Shown: positions 25,365 to 34,995, numbered from the stretch's first letter. The stretch is 64,000 nt of DNA from DATLFA01 sp035525225 (GCA_035525225.1 DATLFA010000061.1:1-64000), one strand, 5' to 3'. Program-made: numbers and translations. The notes: a model not told the origin generated them from the letters alone.

Positions 25365-26261
25365 ATGGTGAAACCCACGCCGGCCGTGGTGCGGGCGGGC
25401 CGTGTACTCGAACTCTTCGCCGCGAATCCCTCGCGCCCGTTCACGCTCAGCGAGATCTCCGAGCGGATCGACGTCAACCGATCGTCGCTGTTGGCCGTGC
25501 TCCATGCGCTGGTCGAAACCGGGCTGCTCGCCCGTCACGCCCGTCATCGCACCTATGAGCTGGGACCGGCGGCAGTCTCGCTAGGGCACGCGGCGTTCGC
25601 GCAGCACCCTGAAGTCGAGGCGGCGCGCACGCAGATGGCGGCTCTCGCAGAGGACCTCGGTGTCGAGGCCCTCGCCGCGGTGCCGATCGGTAACGAGGTG
25701 GTGATCGTCGCGACGGCGGGACGCCCGCGTGCCGACGGCCCGGTCGTACGGGTGGGACATCGGCTGCCCCTCGGCGCGCCGCTTGGCGCCGTGTTCGTCG
25801 CGTGGTCGCAAACAGAGACGATCGCTCGTTGGGCCGCCCGTTTCGACGCTGTCATGGCGAGCGAATGGGAGGGGCTCTTGGCGACGGTGCGCTCTCGCGG
25901 GTGGGCACTGACGCTCGACTCCGATCCGCGCCGGCTTCTCGGTGATGTACTCGAAGAGCGCAGCGCACACGGTGTGCTGCGATCCGATGTTGGCCTCGAG
26001 CTCGTGGTGGCGAAGCTGGGTGGTGTCGACTATCAACTCGGCGAGCTCGAGCGCTCGACGCGATATCAGGTCAGCACCACTGCGGCGCCGGTGTTCGACG
26101 CCGATGGGCAGGTGGTGCTCGCACTCGCGTTGCACGGTTTCGACAACCCGCTCGATGTCTCGACGATCGAGCGGGTCGCCTCGCGACTGATGTCATCGGC
26201 TCGTGCGGTGACTCGAGCAGTTCATGGCCGAGAACCGACGACTGGAGCACGGCATGGATGA
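25365..26261 (+). CDS. IclR family transcriptional regulator
   Basis: The protein has 298 residues. The N-terminal winged helix is 'RAGRVLELFAANPSRPFTLSEISERIDVNRSSLLAVLHALVETG'. The C-terminal effector domain includes 'VVRVGHRLPLGAPLGAVFVAW'. IclR proteins usually control a neighbouring catabolic operon. Here the next gene downstream, overlapping by 8 bases, is a damaged P450, so its original target may have been lost. No Shine-Dalgarno is seen before the ATG, so it may be translated from a leaderless mRNA. Confidence 0.88.
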   Translation: MVKPTPAVVRAGRVLELFAANPSRPFTLSEISERIDVNRSSLLAVLHALVETGLLARHARHRTYELGPAAVSLGHAAFAQHPEVEAARTQMAALAEDLGVEALAAVPIGNEVVIVATAGRPRADGPVVRVGHRLPLGAPLGAVFVAWSQTETIARWAARFDAVMASEWEGLLATVRSRGWALTLDSDPRRLLGDVLEERSAHGVLRSDVGLELVVAKLGGVDYQLGELERSTRYQVSTTAAPVFDADGQVVLALALHGFDNPLDVSTIERVASRLMSSARAVTRAVHGREPTTGARHG

Positions 26262-27204
26262 TCCGATCACCATCACTGACCGCGCTCGCCGGCAGGCGCA
26301 GCTCGCGCTGCGCCGGCAGAAGTGCCCTGTCGCGCCGACCGGGAGCGGCACCTGGTTTCTCGCGGATCGGTCGAGCGTCGAGAAGGCCTTGCGGGAAGTC
26401 GAGACCTTCGTCGGCAGCTTCGGCACGATCGAGGGCATTGCACAGGACGAGCAGATCTTGCAATGGATACCCGAGCCGAGGCATGGACGGCTGCGGCGCA
26501 TCATCAATTCGGTGATGGCACCCCACCGAATCGCGGCTGCGTCGCCGTTCGTGACCGAGCTCGCCGGCCGCTTGGCGCGCGAGGCGGTTCGAGAAGGACG
26601 ACTCGACATCGTGCCCGCCTTCGTCGACCCGATCCCGACGCAGGTCATCGCCCATGTGCTCGGAATCCCAACCGGCGATTGGGAGCTCTTCGGCCGCTAC
26701 TCGGACGAGCTTTTGGAGCGCCAAGGTACTCACCGTGAGCCGCGTCCGATGTCGGAGATCCACCCTGAGTTCGCAACTTATGTCGAGGGACTCGTCGCCG
26801 ATCGTCGCCGAGCTGTTGACCCACCCGACGACATGATCACGCGCTTCATCCGTGCGGAGATCGATGGGGAGGAGCTGAGCGATGCCGCGATTCGCACCCA
26901 CGTGATGGTGCTCATCATCGCGGGTAACGAGACGACGCGGAACCTGCTCGGCAACGTCATCGCGACGATCGCGCGCGATCCCGCGCTCTATTCGCGTCTA
27001 CGCAATGACGCGGCGGCGATTCCCGCGGTGATAGAGGAGTCGTTGCGAATCGATACGCCGGTGCAGTACTTGATGCGGACTTGCGCGCATGCTGCAGATT
27101 TCGCCGGGACGGTCGTGCCCGCCGGAGACCGCGTTGTGGTCGGCGTCGGTTCGGCGAACCTCGACGAAGGCGTCTTCGCCAACGCCGATATCTTCGATCG
27201 AAGC
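26254..27204 (+). pseudogene. cytochrome P450 lacking the heme-binding C-terminus
   Basis: From the ATG at 26254 (GGAG six bases upstream, overlapping the IclR stop) the sequence is a normal P450 through the I-helix 'VLIIAGNETTRNLLGN', the K-helix 'EESLR' and the strand region 'VPAGDRVVVGVGSANLDEGVFANADIFDRS'. It then diverges completely near 27200. No FxxGxxxCxG heme loop or L-helix follows in any frame. The open frame continues to 27507 as unrelated sequence. Without the cysteine ligand it cannot be an active P450. Confidence 0.8.
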
Positions 27205-27508
27205 GCTCATTGCGGCCGCTGGAGCAATGTCGCTCATGGTCGAACGGCCAGTCATCTGGAACCCGGTGTTCTGGGCTCATGGCCCGCGTTCGTTGTGGGT
27301 CGAACTCTCCGAGTGAACCAGGGCTCCGAACTGGGCGGCCGAAGGCTGGGCGGCCGGGTTGGCCTGGTGCGAACCCGCCGGCGCGGCGCGGCTCACGGAA
27401 TTGCGCCGGTAGTCTCCGGTGGCACAATACGTCAGCCGCCGAGGCTGCGATCACTACAATCGACAATGGCGAGCCGAGAAGTCTGGTCGGCACTCCAAGG
27501 AAGCTGAC
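27205..27508. other. deletion scar and spacer before nhaA
   Basis: After the P450 breakpoint a different plus-strand frame reads 'IEALIAAAGAMSLMVERPVI...GPRSLWVELSE' and stops at about 27316. It looks like the C-terminus of another, unrecognised protein. Beyond it lies a GC-rich stretch with a near-repeat CTGGGCGGCCG (about 27330-27362), then the nhaA leader. This is most simply a deletion that joined two genes. Confidence 0.45.
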
Positions 27509-28741
27509 GTGACGACTGCCAAACGTGAACGCGCGCCGCGCAAGCCTCTCGCCGAGTTCATCCGCGACGAGACGACCGGCGGCATCGTCCTCGCGGTCGC
27601 GACCGTCGCCGCGCTGCTCTGGGCCAACTTGTCGCCGGGCACGTACGACGACCTGTGGTCGACCACTGTCGGCCCGAGTTCGCCGTTGCATCTCGATCTC
27701 ACCCTGCACGCCTGGGTCAACGACGCGTTGATGGCCGTGTTCTTCTTCGTGGTCGGCCTCGAGATCAAACGTGAACTCGTGGTCGGAGAGCTCAAGAGTC
27801 CGCGCGACGCGGCGATGCCGGCGATCGCCGCGCTCGGAGGTATGGTCGTACCAGCGCTCATCTTCCTGGCGTTGAACACGTCCGGTTCGGGGCGCGAGGG
27901 TTGGGGCATTCCCATTGCGACCGATATCGCGTTCGTACTCGGTGCGCTGAGCTTGCTGGGGTCTCGTGCGCCGACAGGGCTGCGGCTGTTCTTGCTCGCG
28001 GTCGCGATCATCGACGACATCGGAGCGATCATCGTGATCGCCGTGTTCTATTCGACCGGAATCGATTTTGCCGCGCTCGCCGGTGGCGCGGGCGTCGTGG
28101 TCGTCGTGTTGGCGATGCGCAAGCTGCGTATCGCGTCGCCGATCGCGTACGTGATACCCGGAATCGTCTTGTGGTTCTTGCTGCACGAGTCAGGGGTGCA
28201 CGCGACGATCGCCGGTGTAGCGCTCGGGCTGCTGACTCCGGCGCGTCCGATTGGTGATAGCGCAGTGCTCGACGAGCTCGAACATCGCCTGCATCCGATT
28301 TCGGCGTTGGCCATCGTCCCTCTCTTCGCGCTGGCCAACGCCGGCGTGACGCTGAGTAGCGATGCGTTGCGTGACGCAGCCAGCAGCAGGATCGCGTGGG
28401 GTGTGGTCCTCGGTCTCGTCGTCGGCAAGACCGTAGGCATCACGGGGGCCGCGTTGCTGGCGCGTCGTCTACGCGTCGGCTCGTTACCCAACGATGTCGA
28501 AACCCGTCATCTGATCGGCGGGGCCGCGTTGGCCGGCATCGGCTTCACCGTGGCGCTGTTCGTTGCCGATCTGACGTTCGGCGGGACCGAAAACCTCGCA
28601 GTCAGCAAGATCGCGATCCTCGTGGCGTCGATCGTCGCGGGCACGCTCGGCTCGGTCGTCCTCTCGTCGACCAAGACCGGCAAAGCCGATCGTGACGGAT
28701 CGGTAGGGGTCGACCGTGACGGATCGGTCAGGCGGACGTGA
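27509..28741 (+). CDS. nhaA: Na+/H+ antiporter NhaA
   Basis: The protein has 410 residues from a GTG, with AAGGAAG five bases upstream. About eleven membrane helices are present. The family motifs 'FFFVVGLEIKRELVVGEL', 'GIPIATDIAFVLGALSLLG' and the ion-binding aspartate pair in 'VAIIDDIGAIIVIAVF' are present. It exchanges internal Na+ for external H+ in pH and salt homeostasis. The hydrophilic C-terminus contains a small duplication (DRDGSV twice). Confidence 0.96.
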   Translation: MTTAKRERAPRKPLAEFIRDETTGGIVLAVATVAALLWANLSPGTYDDLWSTTVGPSSPLHLDLTLHAWVNDALMAVFFFVVGLEIKRELVVGELKSPRDAAMPAIAALGGMVVPALIFLALNTSGSGREGWGIPIATDIAFVLGALSLLGSRAPTGLRLFLLAVAIIDDIGAIIVIAVFYSTGIDFAALAGGAGVVVVVLAMRKLRIASPIAYVIPGIVLWFLLHESGVHATIAGVALGLLTPARPIGDSAVLDELEHRLHPISALAIVPLFALANAGVTLSSDALRDAASSRIAWGVVLGLVVGKTVGITGAALLARRLRVGSLPNDVETRHLIGGAALAGIGFTVALFVADLTFGGTENLAVSKIAILVASIVAGTLGSVVLSSTKTGKADRDGSVGVDRDGSVRRT

Positions 28742-28939
28742 GGTCTTTCGTGTTCTGGCGTGGCTGCGATGTGCGCAGCGACTGCCGCCGCAGGGCGGGC
28801 GGATGAAGCCATTTCGGCCGCGTGCACTATCGGTTCGTGATGGCACGGGTGCCGTCAGGCCGGCTGATCGGCACGGCGACCTTTGACCTGAAGGGCGAGG
28901 AGCCGCTCAAGTCGGCGGACCCGATGCCGATTGAGCCGA
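28742..28939. other. intergenic region upstream of the Tad remnants
   Basis: These 198 bases between nhaA and the TadE-like gene hold no recognised gene. A promoter for the pilin-like genes is expected here, but no clear consensus was seen. Confidence 0.4.
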
Positions 28940-29575
28940 ATGCATCGTTCGAACGCGCGCGCCGTCTTGGGAGCCAAGAGCCGACGCCAGCGTGGCGCGG
29001 TCCTGGTCGAGGCCGCGGCGACCGCCACGGTGTTTTTCACGCTGCTCTTCGGCGTGCTCGAAGCCGGATTCCTGATGTCGGACTACCTGGCAACCACGAG
29101 CGGAAGCCGCGCCGCCACCCGTGCCGCGACCACGAAGGGCAACGACGCTGACGCGGATTACGCGATCTTGCGTCAGCTCAAGAAAGAGACGTCCGCGTTG
29201 CCGGCGTCGAACATCGACAAGATCATCATCTACAAGGCAACGGGGCCGGGTGCCGCGGTGCCCGCGGCGTGCTTGACCGCGACGCTCCATCAGGGAGTGA
29301 CGAACGCGGGTACCAACACGTACTGCAACGTGTACGACCGCACCTCTCTCACTGCCGCGAGTGCGAAGTTCGGATGCACCACGTCGTATCCGTCGTACTA
29401 CGACTGTGGGTGGGATCCGAAGACGCGCAAGGTCGCAGTCAGCGCGGGAGTCACTCCTGATTACATCGGCGTGTACATGAAGGTGACGCATCCGGCGATC
29501 ACCGGATTCTTCATGTCGAGCTACACGTTCTCGAGCACCGTCGTGTATCCGCTCGAACCGCGGGCGCTGGCGTGA
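28940..29575 (+). CDS. TadE-like pilus assembly / pseudopilin protein
   Basis: The protein has 211 residues from the ATG at 28940; a TTG at 28931 is an alternative. The N-terminus 'RQRGAVLVEAAATATVFFTLLFGVLEAGFLMSDYL' is the TadE segment: a short basic leader, a Glu-containing 'VEAA' and one membrane helix. A periplasmic domain with several Cys follows. It would be exported by a Tad/Flp system. No tadA, B, C or Z genes are in the window. Its 3' end overlaps a second TadE-like start (TGATG), but that downstream gene is broken. Confidence 0.82.
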   Translation: MHRSNARAVLGAKSRRQRGAVLVEAAATATVFFTLLFGVLEAGFLMSDYLATTSGSRAATRAATTKGNDADADYAILRQLKKETSALPASNIDKIIIYKATGPGAAVPAACLTATLHQGVTNAGTNTYCNVYDRTSLTAASAKFGCTTSYPSYYDCGWDPKTRKVAVSAGVTPDYIGVYMKVTHPAITGFFMSSYTFSSTVVYPLEPRALA

Positions 29576-29800
29576 TGAGGCGCCGGCGTCATCCGCCGGA
29601 TCCGCGGCGGGCGAGCAGAGGCCAACGGGCGGCGATCATGGTCGAAGCCGTGATCGTGTTTCCGCTGCTCGTGCTCCTCATGATGGGCAGCCTCGAGTTC
29701 GGCATGGCGTGGCGCGACTCGACCACCGTGTAGACCGCGTTGCGATCCAGTGCGCGTATGGTCGCGAGCCAGGGCAACGGCGGCGCGGCAGCCGTGGCTG
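29575..29800 (+). pseudogene. second TadE-like gene, interrupted by an in-frame stop
   Basis: The ATG at 29575 overlaps the preceding TGA. The encoded 'GQRAAIMVEAVIVFPLLVLLMMGSLEFGMAWRDSTTV' is a clear TadE N-terminus, but TAG at 29731-29733 ends it after 52 residues. The same frame continues past the stop with 'TALRSSARMVASQGNG', the expected next TadE segment, so a nonsense mutation is directly visible. Homology then runs out. Confidence 0.78.
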
Positions 29801-30505
29801 CAACGTGTACACCGCGGCGTGTGCGTTCGCCGTCGACCTCGGCAGCTTCTACGCGCGCGCGTCGCGCAACGGCTTCACATCGGGTGTGACCGTGACACCG
29901 ATCGCGGGTAACCCGTATCAGCTCCAGGTGACCATCGATCATTCGCAGGTGCCGCGTTTCTTCTCGACGATCTTGACCAAGAACAAGATGTCGATCACCC
30001 GCACCGATCCGGTTCGGGTTGCACACAATCGAACACCCAGTCGCAATACGGGCTACAAGTACGCGATCGACGTTCCCGCGGCCGCGGTGGGGCGCACGCG
30101 ACCGTGGAGCTCTACGACGCCGGGCAAGTTCGTGATACCAAACAACACGAGCTCAGCGACGTACGAGAACACGTGGGCGACCTTGTGCACGATCGCCGTG
30201 ACCAAGGCGGGCACGTATCACCTTCAAGTGAAGAGCAGCTCGATCGTCAACATGGCCGGCACATCACTGGCGGACTCGGCCAACGGTGGAACCACTTCTC
30301 GTTGAAGGCAAGCGTGTCGGGCACCGGGGTGACTCCGTCGCTCTACGGAGTGGGCGATCTCCGCTGGTGGAAGGTCTCCTACGAGTTCAACGGCGTCACG
30401 TCGGGCAACTCGCCCAACGACCGCACGGTGTGGAGTGCCGCACTCAGCGGCAACCCGATCCACCTCGTGCAGGTCCTGCGAGACCAGCAGTGCGCCGAAC
30501 GCACC
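29800..30505 (+). pseudogene. TadG-like gene remnant with internal deletions and frameshifts
   Basis: 'CAFAVDLGSFYARASRN' is the start of a TadG-like von Willebrand-type pilus protein. It jumps directly to 'GFTSGVTVTPIAGNPYQLQ', so the usual 'QRAADAAALAG' segment is missing. 'VPRFFSTILTKNKMSITRT' follows. Further on, pieces lie in different frames: 'GYKYAIDVPAAAVG', 'VELYDAG', 'SIVNMAGTSLADSANGG' and 'SGTGVTPSLYGVGDL'. No start or intact frame remains, and the remnant is far shorter than an intact TadG. It ends next to the stop of the FtsX-type gene. Confidence 0.72.
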
Positions 30506-30506
30506 G

Positions 30507-32966
30507 CTACTCGGCGACGAGCCCGTCGATCGTGCGCACGCGGCGGGCGTTCGGCACGAACGCGAGCCCGACGACGATGGCACTGACCAGTCCCGCCAGA
30601 ACCAGCAGGACGAGTTGAGCGACCGGCACGCTGATCGGCGGCCGGATGCCGAAGCGGTCGGTGAAGAAGCGCCAACCGATGCTCGCGCCGACGATCCCGA
30701 CCGGCAGCGCGATCACGACCGCCAACGAGACCGTGGTGATCGCCTGCCACACGACGATCAGGCCCGTCTGCGAGCGTCGCATCCCGAGCGCCGACAGGAT
30801 CGCGAGATCGCGCCGGCGGGCCCGCGTGGCGGTTGCGATACCGTGCGAGAGCGAGATGACGAGCAAGACGCCGAGCACGATCGCGAACGGTACCCACAGT
30901 GCGCCCAGCTTCGCGTAGCCGCTCAGGCGACCGGGGCGGGAGTCGGTCAGGAAGCACTCGCTGTCGGCGCAACCGAGTTCGGCGAAGTACTCGCGCAGTG
31001 AGTTCATGGCCTCGTCCCGATCGTTCGAGGGGTCGAGCCGTATGAAGATCCCGTTGTACTTGCCCTGACCGTCGCTCGGCGGCAGCACCGATGCCACCGT
31101 CGCGGCACCGTCGCCGAGCGACGTTTCCGACAGACTTGTCGCGCCGAGCGCGGGGAACGTGGCAACGCCGACGATCGTCATCGTCGTGACGCCGTCGTCG
31201 GTGCCGACCTCGATGCGGTCTCCGATCGACGCGTCGATGTCGTCCATCGTGAGTCGGCCGAGGACGATGTCATCCTCGCTTTGCGGTACCCGTCCCTCGA
31301 TGAGCGTGGGGAACACGGTGCCGGTGATCTGATCGATGCCCACCGCCGCGACCGAGAGGCCACCGACGCGCAAGGAACCCTGTGAGAAGCCCGCCAATGC
31401 CCCGACCTCGGGCAGCGCAGTCACTTCATCGACCGCTTCGTCGGGGATCGAGCCGAAGTCGTTGACGGCCGCGACGTCCCAATCCCAGCCGTACTGGCGC
31501 GGCGTGTCGACGAGATGTTTCAGATCAGCGCTGAACGCCATGACGACGACGAGCACGGTGGTCGCGAGCACGACGCTGGCGAGCACGCTGCGCACCGGCG
31601 TGGCCGATCGACCGATGCCGGGCTGTAGCGCGAACCGGGCACCGGTGACCATCGTGGGCGGTAGTCCGGCGCGCGAGAACGCGCTCACCACTCGCGACGG
31701 TCGATCGCGGAGTGCCGCGTCGGCCGACGCGACGCCTCGGCTCGCCGCGCCACCGGCGAGCCGGCGCGCGGATGCATAGGAGGTGACGGCGAGGGCAAGC
31801 GCGATGAGGACCGAGCCGAACACCAGTGTCGTCGCGTCGAAGCGCAGGCCGGGTTCGGGCTCGAAGTCGTGCGTCGTGCCGAGGGGAGTGAACGCGCTCG
31901 ACAACCAGGCCACGACGAGGGCGACGACGGCGGCGGCGGTCGAGACCGTCCAACCTTGGAGCACGCCGAGCCACCCGAGCTCGTGCGGGGTCATGCCGAG
32001 TGCCCGCAGGTCGCTCAAGTCGCGATTGTTGGCCACGATCTGGCGGCCTATCGCCTGCGCGGCGAGCAGGAGGCCGGCGATGAACAGCACGCCCGCCAGT
32101 AGCCACACCGCGACCAACTGCGGGCGCAGCGCGTCCTGCACTTCTGCGTATCCGTCGTGCATCGAGTCGAAGAGGAATTGCGAATCGGGGTAGGTGGCGG
32201 CGATCTCGCGGACGTCATCGCGAAACTCCGCCACCGCTGCCTTGCCGCCGTCGATCCTGATGTAGTTGCTGATGTAGTACGTCGAATCGGGGAACTGCAC
32301 GGCGAATGCAGGGAAGAGATAGATCTGCGGGTATCGGGACGCTTCCTCGCCGAGCAGCTGGTGCGGGCGTTCTCCCACACCCACGATGGTCAGCGTGAGC
32401 GGCGTTCCCTTGGCGGGATCGGGATTGAGATCCTCGGTGAATTCGTCGAGTCGGAACACCCGCAGCGATGTGACGACCTCGCCGACCCTCCAGCCGGTCA
32501 CGGACAACGTCTTCGGGGTGACCACGACCTCGTCGGCCCGATCCGGGGCGGGCATGCGTCCTTCGCGCAGATCCAGCTTTTCGACCGTGTCGACGGCGCG
32601 CTGGTCCGCCAGCTTGCCCAGCGCGGATGAGAAGTACAGCCGCTCGGCCAAGCTCCCGTCGTCGTTCACCTCGGCCAGGCTGACGCCATCGAGGCGAGCC
32701 GCCGATTCGACGCCGGGCAACGCGGCGACGGCGTCGAGGTAGGCCTCGCTGTCCTCCAATCCCATCGACGCCTGGTCGGCGTGCACCACGACGTCGGCGG
32801 CGTTGCCCTGATCTCGAGCGCGCGAAAGTGCCGAGCCGGCCCGGCGGGCATCGGCCGTCGCGGCCATCGAGAGGCTCAATGCGAGGCCTGACAACAGGGC
32901 CATCAGCGCCCAAGACCGCCAGTACCGCCGCACTCTGCAGCGGTAGCGGAACCCGACGGCTTTCAC
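30507..32966 (-). CDS. FtsX-like ABC transporter permease (MacB-type, two FtsX domains)
   Basis: The protein has 819 residues. An N-terminal membrane helix ('SWALMALLSGLALSLSMAAT') is followed by a large extracytoplasmic domain. Three helices form the first FtsX unit ('LVAVWLLAGVLFIAGLLLAAQAIG...NNRDLSDLRALGMTPHELG'). A central helix, a second extracytoplasmic domain and a second FtsX unit follow ('LGVLLVISLSHGIATATRARRRDLAILSALGMRRSQ'). No ATPase gene is adjacent. It probably works in mechanotransmission or lipoprotein-type export with a distant ATPase. Confidence 0.9.
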   Translation of the reverse strand: MKAVGFRYRCRVRRYWRSWALMALLSGLALSLSMAATADARRAGSALSRARDQGNAADVVVHADQASMGLEDSEAYLDAVAALPGVESAARLDGVSLAEVNDDGSLAERLYFSSALGKLADQRAVDTVEKLDLREGRMPAPDRADEVVVTPKTLSVTGWRVGEVVTSLRVFRLDEFTEDLNPDPAKGTPLTLTIVGVGERPHQLLGEEASRYPQIYLFPAFAVQFPDSTYYISNYIRIDGGKAAVAEFRDDVREIAATYPDSQFLFDSMHDGYAEVQDALRPQLVAVWLLAGVLFIAGLLLAAQAIGRQIVANNRDLSDLRALGMTPHELGWLGVLQGWTVSTAAAVVALVVAWLSSAFTPLGTTHDFEPEPGLRFDATTLVFGSVLIALALAVTSYASARRLAGGAASRGVASADAALRDRPSRVVSAFSRAGLPPTMVTGARFALQPGIGRSATPVRSVLASVVLATTVLVVVMAFSADLKHLVDTPRQYGWDWDVAAVNDFGSIPDEAVDEVTALPEVGALAGFSQGSLRVGGLSVAAVGIDQITGTVFPTLIEGRVPQSEDDIVLGRLTMDDIDASIGDRIEVGTDDGVTTMTIVGVATFPALGATSLSETSLGDGAATVASVLPPSDGQGKYNGIFIRLDPSNDRDEAMNSLREYFAELGCADSECFLTDSRPGRLSGYAKLGALWVPFAIVLGVLLVISLSHGIATATRARRRDLAILSALGMRRSQTGLIVVWQAITTVSLAVVIALPVGIVGASIGWRFFTDRFGIRPPISVPVAQLVLLVLAGLVSAIVVGLAFVPNARRVRTIDGLVAE

Positions 32967-33052
32967 GAGGTTGCTCCCACGTGTTCACCGTATGTCGCAG
33001 GTCAACGAGCCGCTATGGCGCTAGCTCTCCCCGCGGCGGGGTGGTGGCACAC

Positions 33053-33745
33053 TCAGACAGGCACGCGCACCGCGCGTGAGCGCCTCGACGCCATGAGGCC
33101 GTTGACACCGACGAGAAGGCACGCAGTCGCGGCGATCATCACCAGGTACGGCAACGCTCGCTCGCCGGAAGATCCCCGTGCACCTTCGGGCGCGATCCGC
33201 GCTGCGGCGATCACGTCGGGACCGAACCCTGCCGCAGTGACTTGTGGGCTAGTCGCAACGCCGTCACTGCCCACGCGAACCATCTGGCCCGCGGGCACGC
33301 GCTGGTCGCGGTCGTCGTTGATGCCGCGCACCGCGGCCTCGCGGTCGGTGACTTCGATGGTGGTGATCCCCGAAGTGTCGTCGTACGCCACGGTCATCTC
33401 GCTGTCGCGCACCGTCGCCGATGCACTCGCCGTCGCCACGGTCAGCGAACCGCGAACGCGCACCGTGCCGACCCCCAGGCCGAGCACATCGCCGCGAAGG
33501 AGATCGCCGATTCGTAGATACGTGTTCTGATACACCGTCACCTCGTGGGTGGCGTCGATCTGGACGATGACGGTCGTGTCGGCGCTCGTGTCCACGCCCA
33601 CCACGGTGGCCCCCACCTCTTCGATCTCGGCCGGCCCGTTCATCGTGACGACCGTCGCGACCGACTGCGCGGACGCGCTCGGCAGGTGAACCGACAGCGC
33701 GATCACCGCGATCAGCAGGATCGATGCCCGACGTCGATGGTTCAC
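33053..33745 (-). CDS. secreted FecR-like domain protein with C-terminal membrane anchor
   Basis: The protein has 230 residues. A signal peptide ('ASILLIAVIALSVHLPSASAQ') is followed by an Ala/Val/Thr-rich beta domain ('EVTVYQNTYLRIGDLLRGDV...TVRVRGSLTVATASASATVRDSEMTVAYD') resembling FecR-type repeats. A C-terminal helix ('YLVMIAATACLLVGVNGLMA') is capped by basic residues. It is probably exported and anchored. It has no TonB system context, so the role is unknown. It lies 87 bases from the FtsX gene in the same direction. Confidence 0.65.
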   Translation of the reverse strand: MNHRRRASILLIAVIALSVHLPSASAQSVATVVTMNGPAEIEEVGATVVGVDTSADTTVIVQIDATHEVTVYQNTYLRIGDLLRGDVLGLGVGTVRVRGSLTVATASASATVRDSEMTVAYDDTSGITTIEVTDREAAVRGINDDRDQRVPAGQMVRVGSDGVATSPQVTAAGFGPDVIAAARIAPEGARGSSGERALPYLVMIAATACLLVGVNGLMASRRSRAVRVPV

Positions 33746-33779
33746 CGCGTCCTCGTCGGTCGCGCGCCATCAGAATTGA

Positions 33780-34060
33780 GTGCTTGCTGTGCGCTCGGTG
33801 AGGCCCCTCGGACCCCGCCAACGGCGCGTTGCACGCGACGCCCGCAATGTTCACCACACTCGCTCGGTGCCGTGTCAAGGCGGCCCGCGTCGAAGTCGAA
33901 GGCGGTGCCGTCGAGCCGCCAGTGTCCTTCGTGCACCAACCGGTGGTGGACGTCGCACAACAGCAGCAGATTGTCAAGATCTGTCCGTCCACCATTGGCA
34001 ATTGCCCACGTTGGTGAATCTCGCAGCGCTGGACACCACATTGTGAGGTCCAACGCTGCG
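33780..34060 (-). pseudogene. remnant of a DUF222/13E12 HNH endonuclease
   Basis: The minus strand retains the C-terminal half of the HNH module, 'NGGRTDLDNLLLLCDVHHRLVHEGHW', in one frame, with 'RCEIHQ' (normally CEIHH) in another. A frameshift therefore splits the catalytic motif. The DUF222 N-domain is gone. The open frame happens to read on past the start of the FecR-like gene. Confidence 0.72.
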
Positions 34061-34086
34061 AGATGCGCGGATTGAGGCGGGTCTGG

Positions 34087-34710
34087 TCAGTTGCCGCGCT
34101 GGCGCGTGCGCCGGGGGATCTCGAAGCGGGGCTCCGGTCGGTTCGCATCGACTCGATCGGCTCGTTCGAGGAGGTCGGCGAGACGCGTGAGCCGAGCGTC
34201 GTGCGCATCCAGCAGTGCGGCGATCGTGGCGCGGACTGCGCCGGCGTCGAACGAACTCGCTGCGGTCATCTCTTCGAGGTCGGCCCAATCGCGGGACCGG
34301 TCGAAGAACACTTTGAACACCGCGAGGTCGTCGCAGGCGAGGAAGGGCAGCGTGTCGTCCCGGAAGGGCTCAAAGCGCACACGACGACTGGCGCGCCGGT
34401 GGAAGCTGGTGGTGCTCAAGAACAAGTCGACGGGCGTCGTATCCCACCAGAGCCGCACCTGACCGTCGCGGCGCAAGCGATCGCGGTCGTCGTCGGCCCA
34501 TCGCACTTCGCTCGGCAGCGCTCGCAACACGCGGCGAGCCTGTGCCGGTGGCGCAAAGATGTTGATGTCGATGTCGCTCGTGCCCCGGGGGCGGCGGGTG
34601 CACCACGCGAGCGCCAGCGCGCCGCCGAATGCATGGCCCACCCTGGCCGCCTCGAGCGCACGATGCAGCGCGACGATCTTGTCGGGTAGTGACGGCGATC
34701 GTGAGGTCAT
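34087..34710 (-). CDS. nucleotidyltransferase-fold protein, candidate toxin (AbiEii/MenT-like)
   Basis: The protein has 207 residues from an ATG that overlaps the stop of the XRE gene (ATGA). Near the N-terminus 'GHAFGGALALAWCTRRPRGTSDIDINIF' gives the GG...DxD nucleotidyltransferase core (G29-G30, D46/D48), with a further Asp in 'TPVDLFLS'. This minimal NTase fold plus an upstream HTH partner is the layout of AbiE/MenAT-type toxin-antitoxin pairs and of other small NTase modules. The assignment as a toxin rests on context. Confidence 0.68.
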   Translation of the reverse strand: MTSRSPSLPDKIVALHRALEAARVGHAFGGALALAWCTRRPRGTSDIDINIFAPPAQARRVLRALPSEVRWADDDRDRLRRDGQVRLWWDTTPVDLFLSTTSFHRRASRRVRFEPFRDDTLPFLACDDLAVFKVFFDRSRDWADLEEMTAASSFDAGAVRATIAALLDAHDARLTRLADLLERADRVDANRPEPRFEIPRRTRQRGN

Positions 34711-34988
34711 CGAGCCGCGACGGAGAGCGCCTCGGCCAATTCGAGCACGTCGGCGAGCTCGCGACCGCGGGCATCGTGGTCGAAGCGCTCGGCGGGACGG
34801 CCCAAGTGAGTCTCGACCCGAAAGCCGGCGGCCTCGACGATGCGGTTGAGCGTCTCGACCGTGGGGCACTTGGCGCCGGTCTCGTAGGCCGCGAGGGTCG
34901 AGTGCGAAGTGTGGGCGGCCGCGGCGAGTTGACGAAGGGTCAGGCCCGCCTGTAGGCGGGCACTTCGGAGCAACACTGCCGCGTCCAT
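34707..34988 (-). CDS. XRE family HTH protein, candidate antitoxin/autorepressor
   Basis: The protein has 93 residues. Its helix-turn-helix is 'LRQLAAAAHTSHSTLAAYETGAKCPTVETLNRIVEAAG'. It is the first gene of a two-gene unit with the NTase, with start and stop overlapping. A 20-base palindrome lies 8 bases upstream of its ATG, which fits autoregulation. Confidence 0.8.
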   Translation of the reverse strand: MDAAVLLRSARLQAGLTLRQLAAAAHTSHSTLAAYETGAKCPTVETLNRIVEAAGFRVETHLGRPAERFDHDARGRELADVLELAEALSVAAR

Positions 34989-34995
34989 GCCTCTA

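Noticed and set aside
26254..27507. An intact P450 of about 417 residues
   Set aside because: The frame is open, but the last 100 residues contain no FxxGxxxCxG heme loop and do not resemble a P450.
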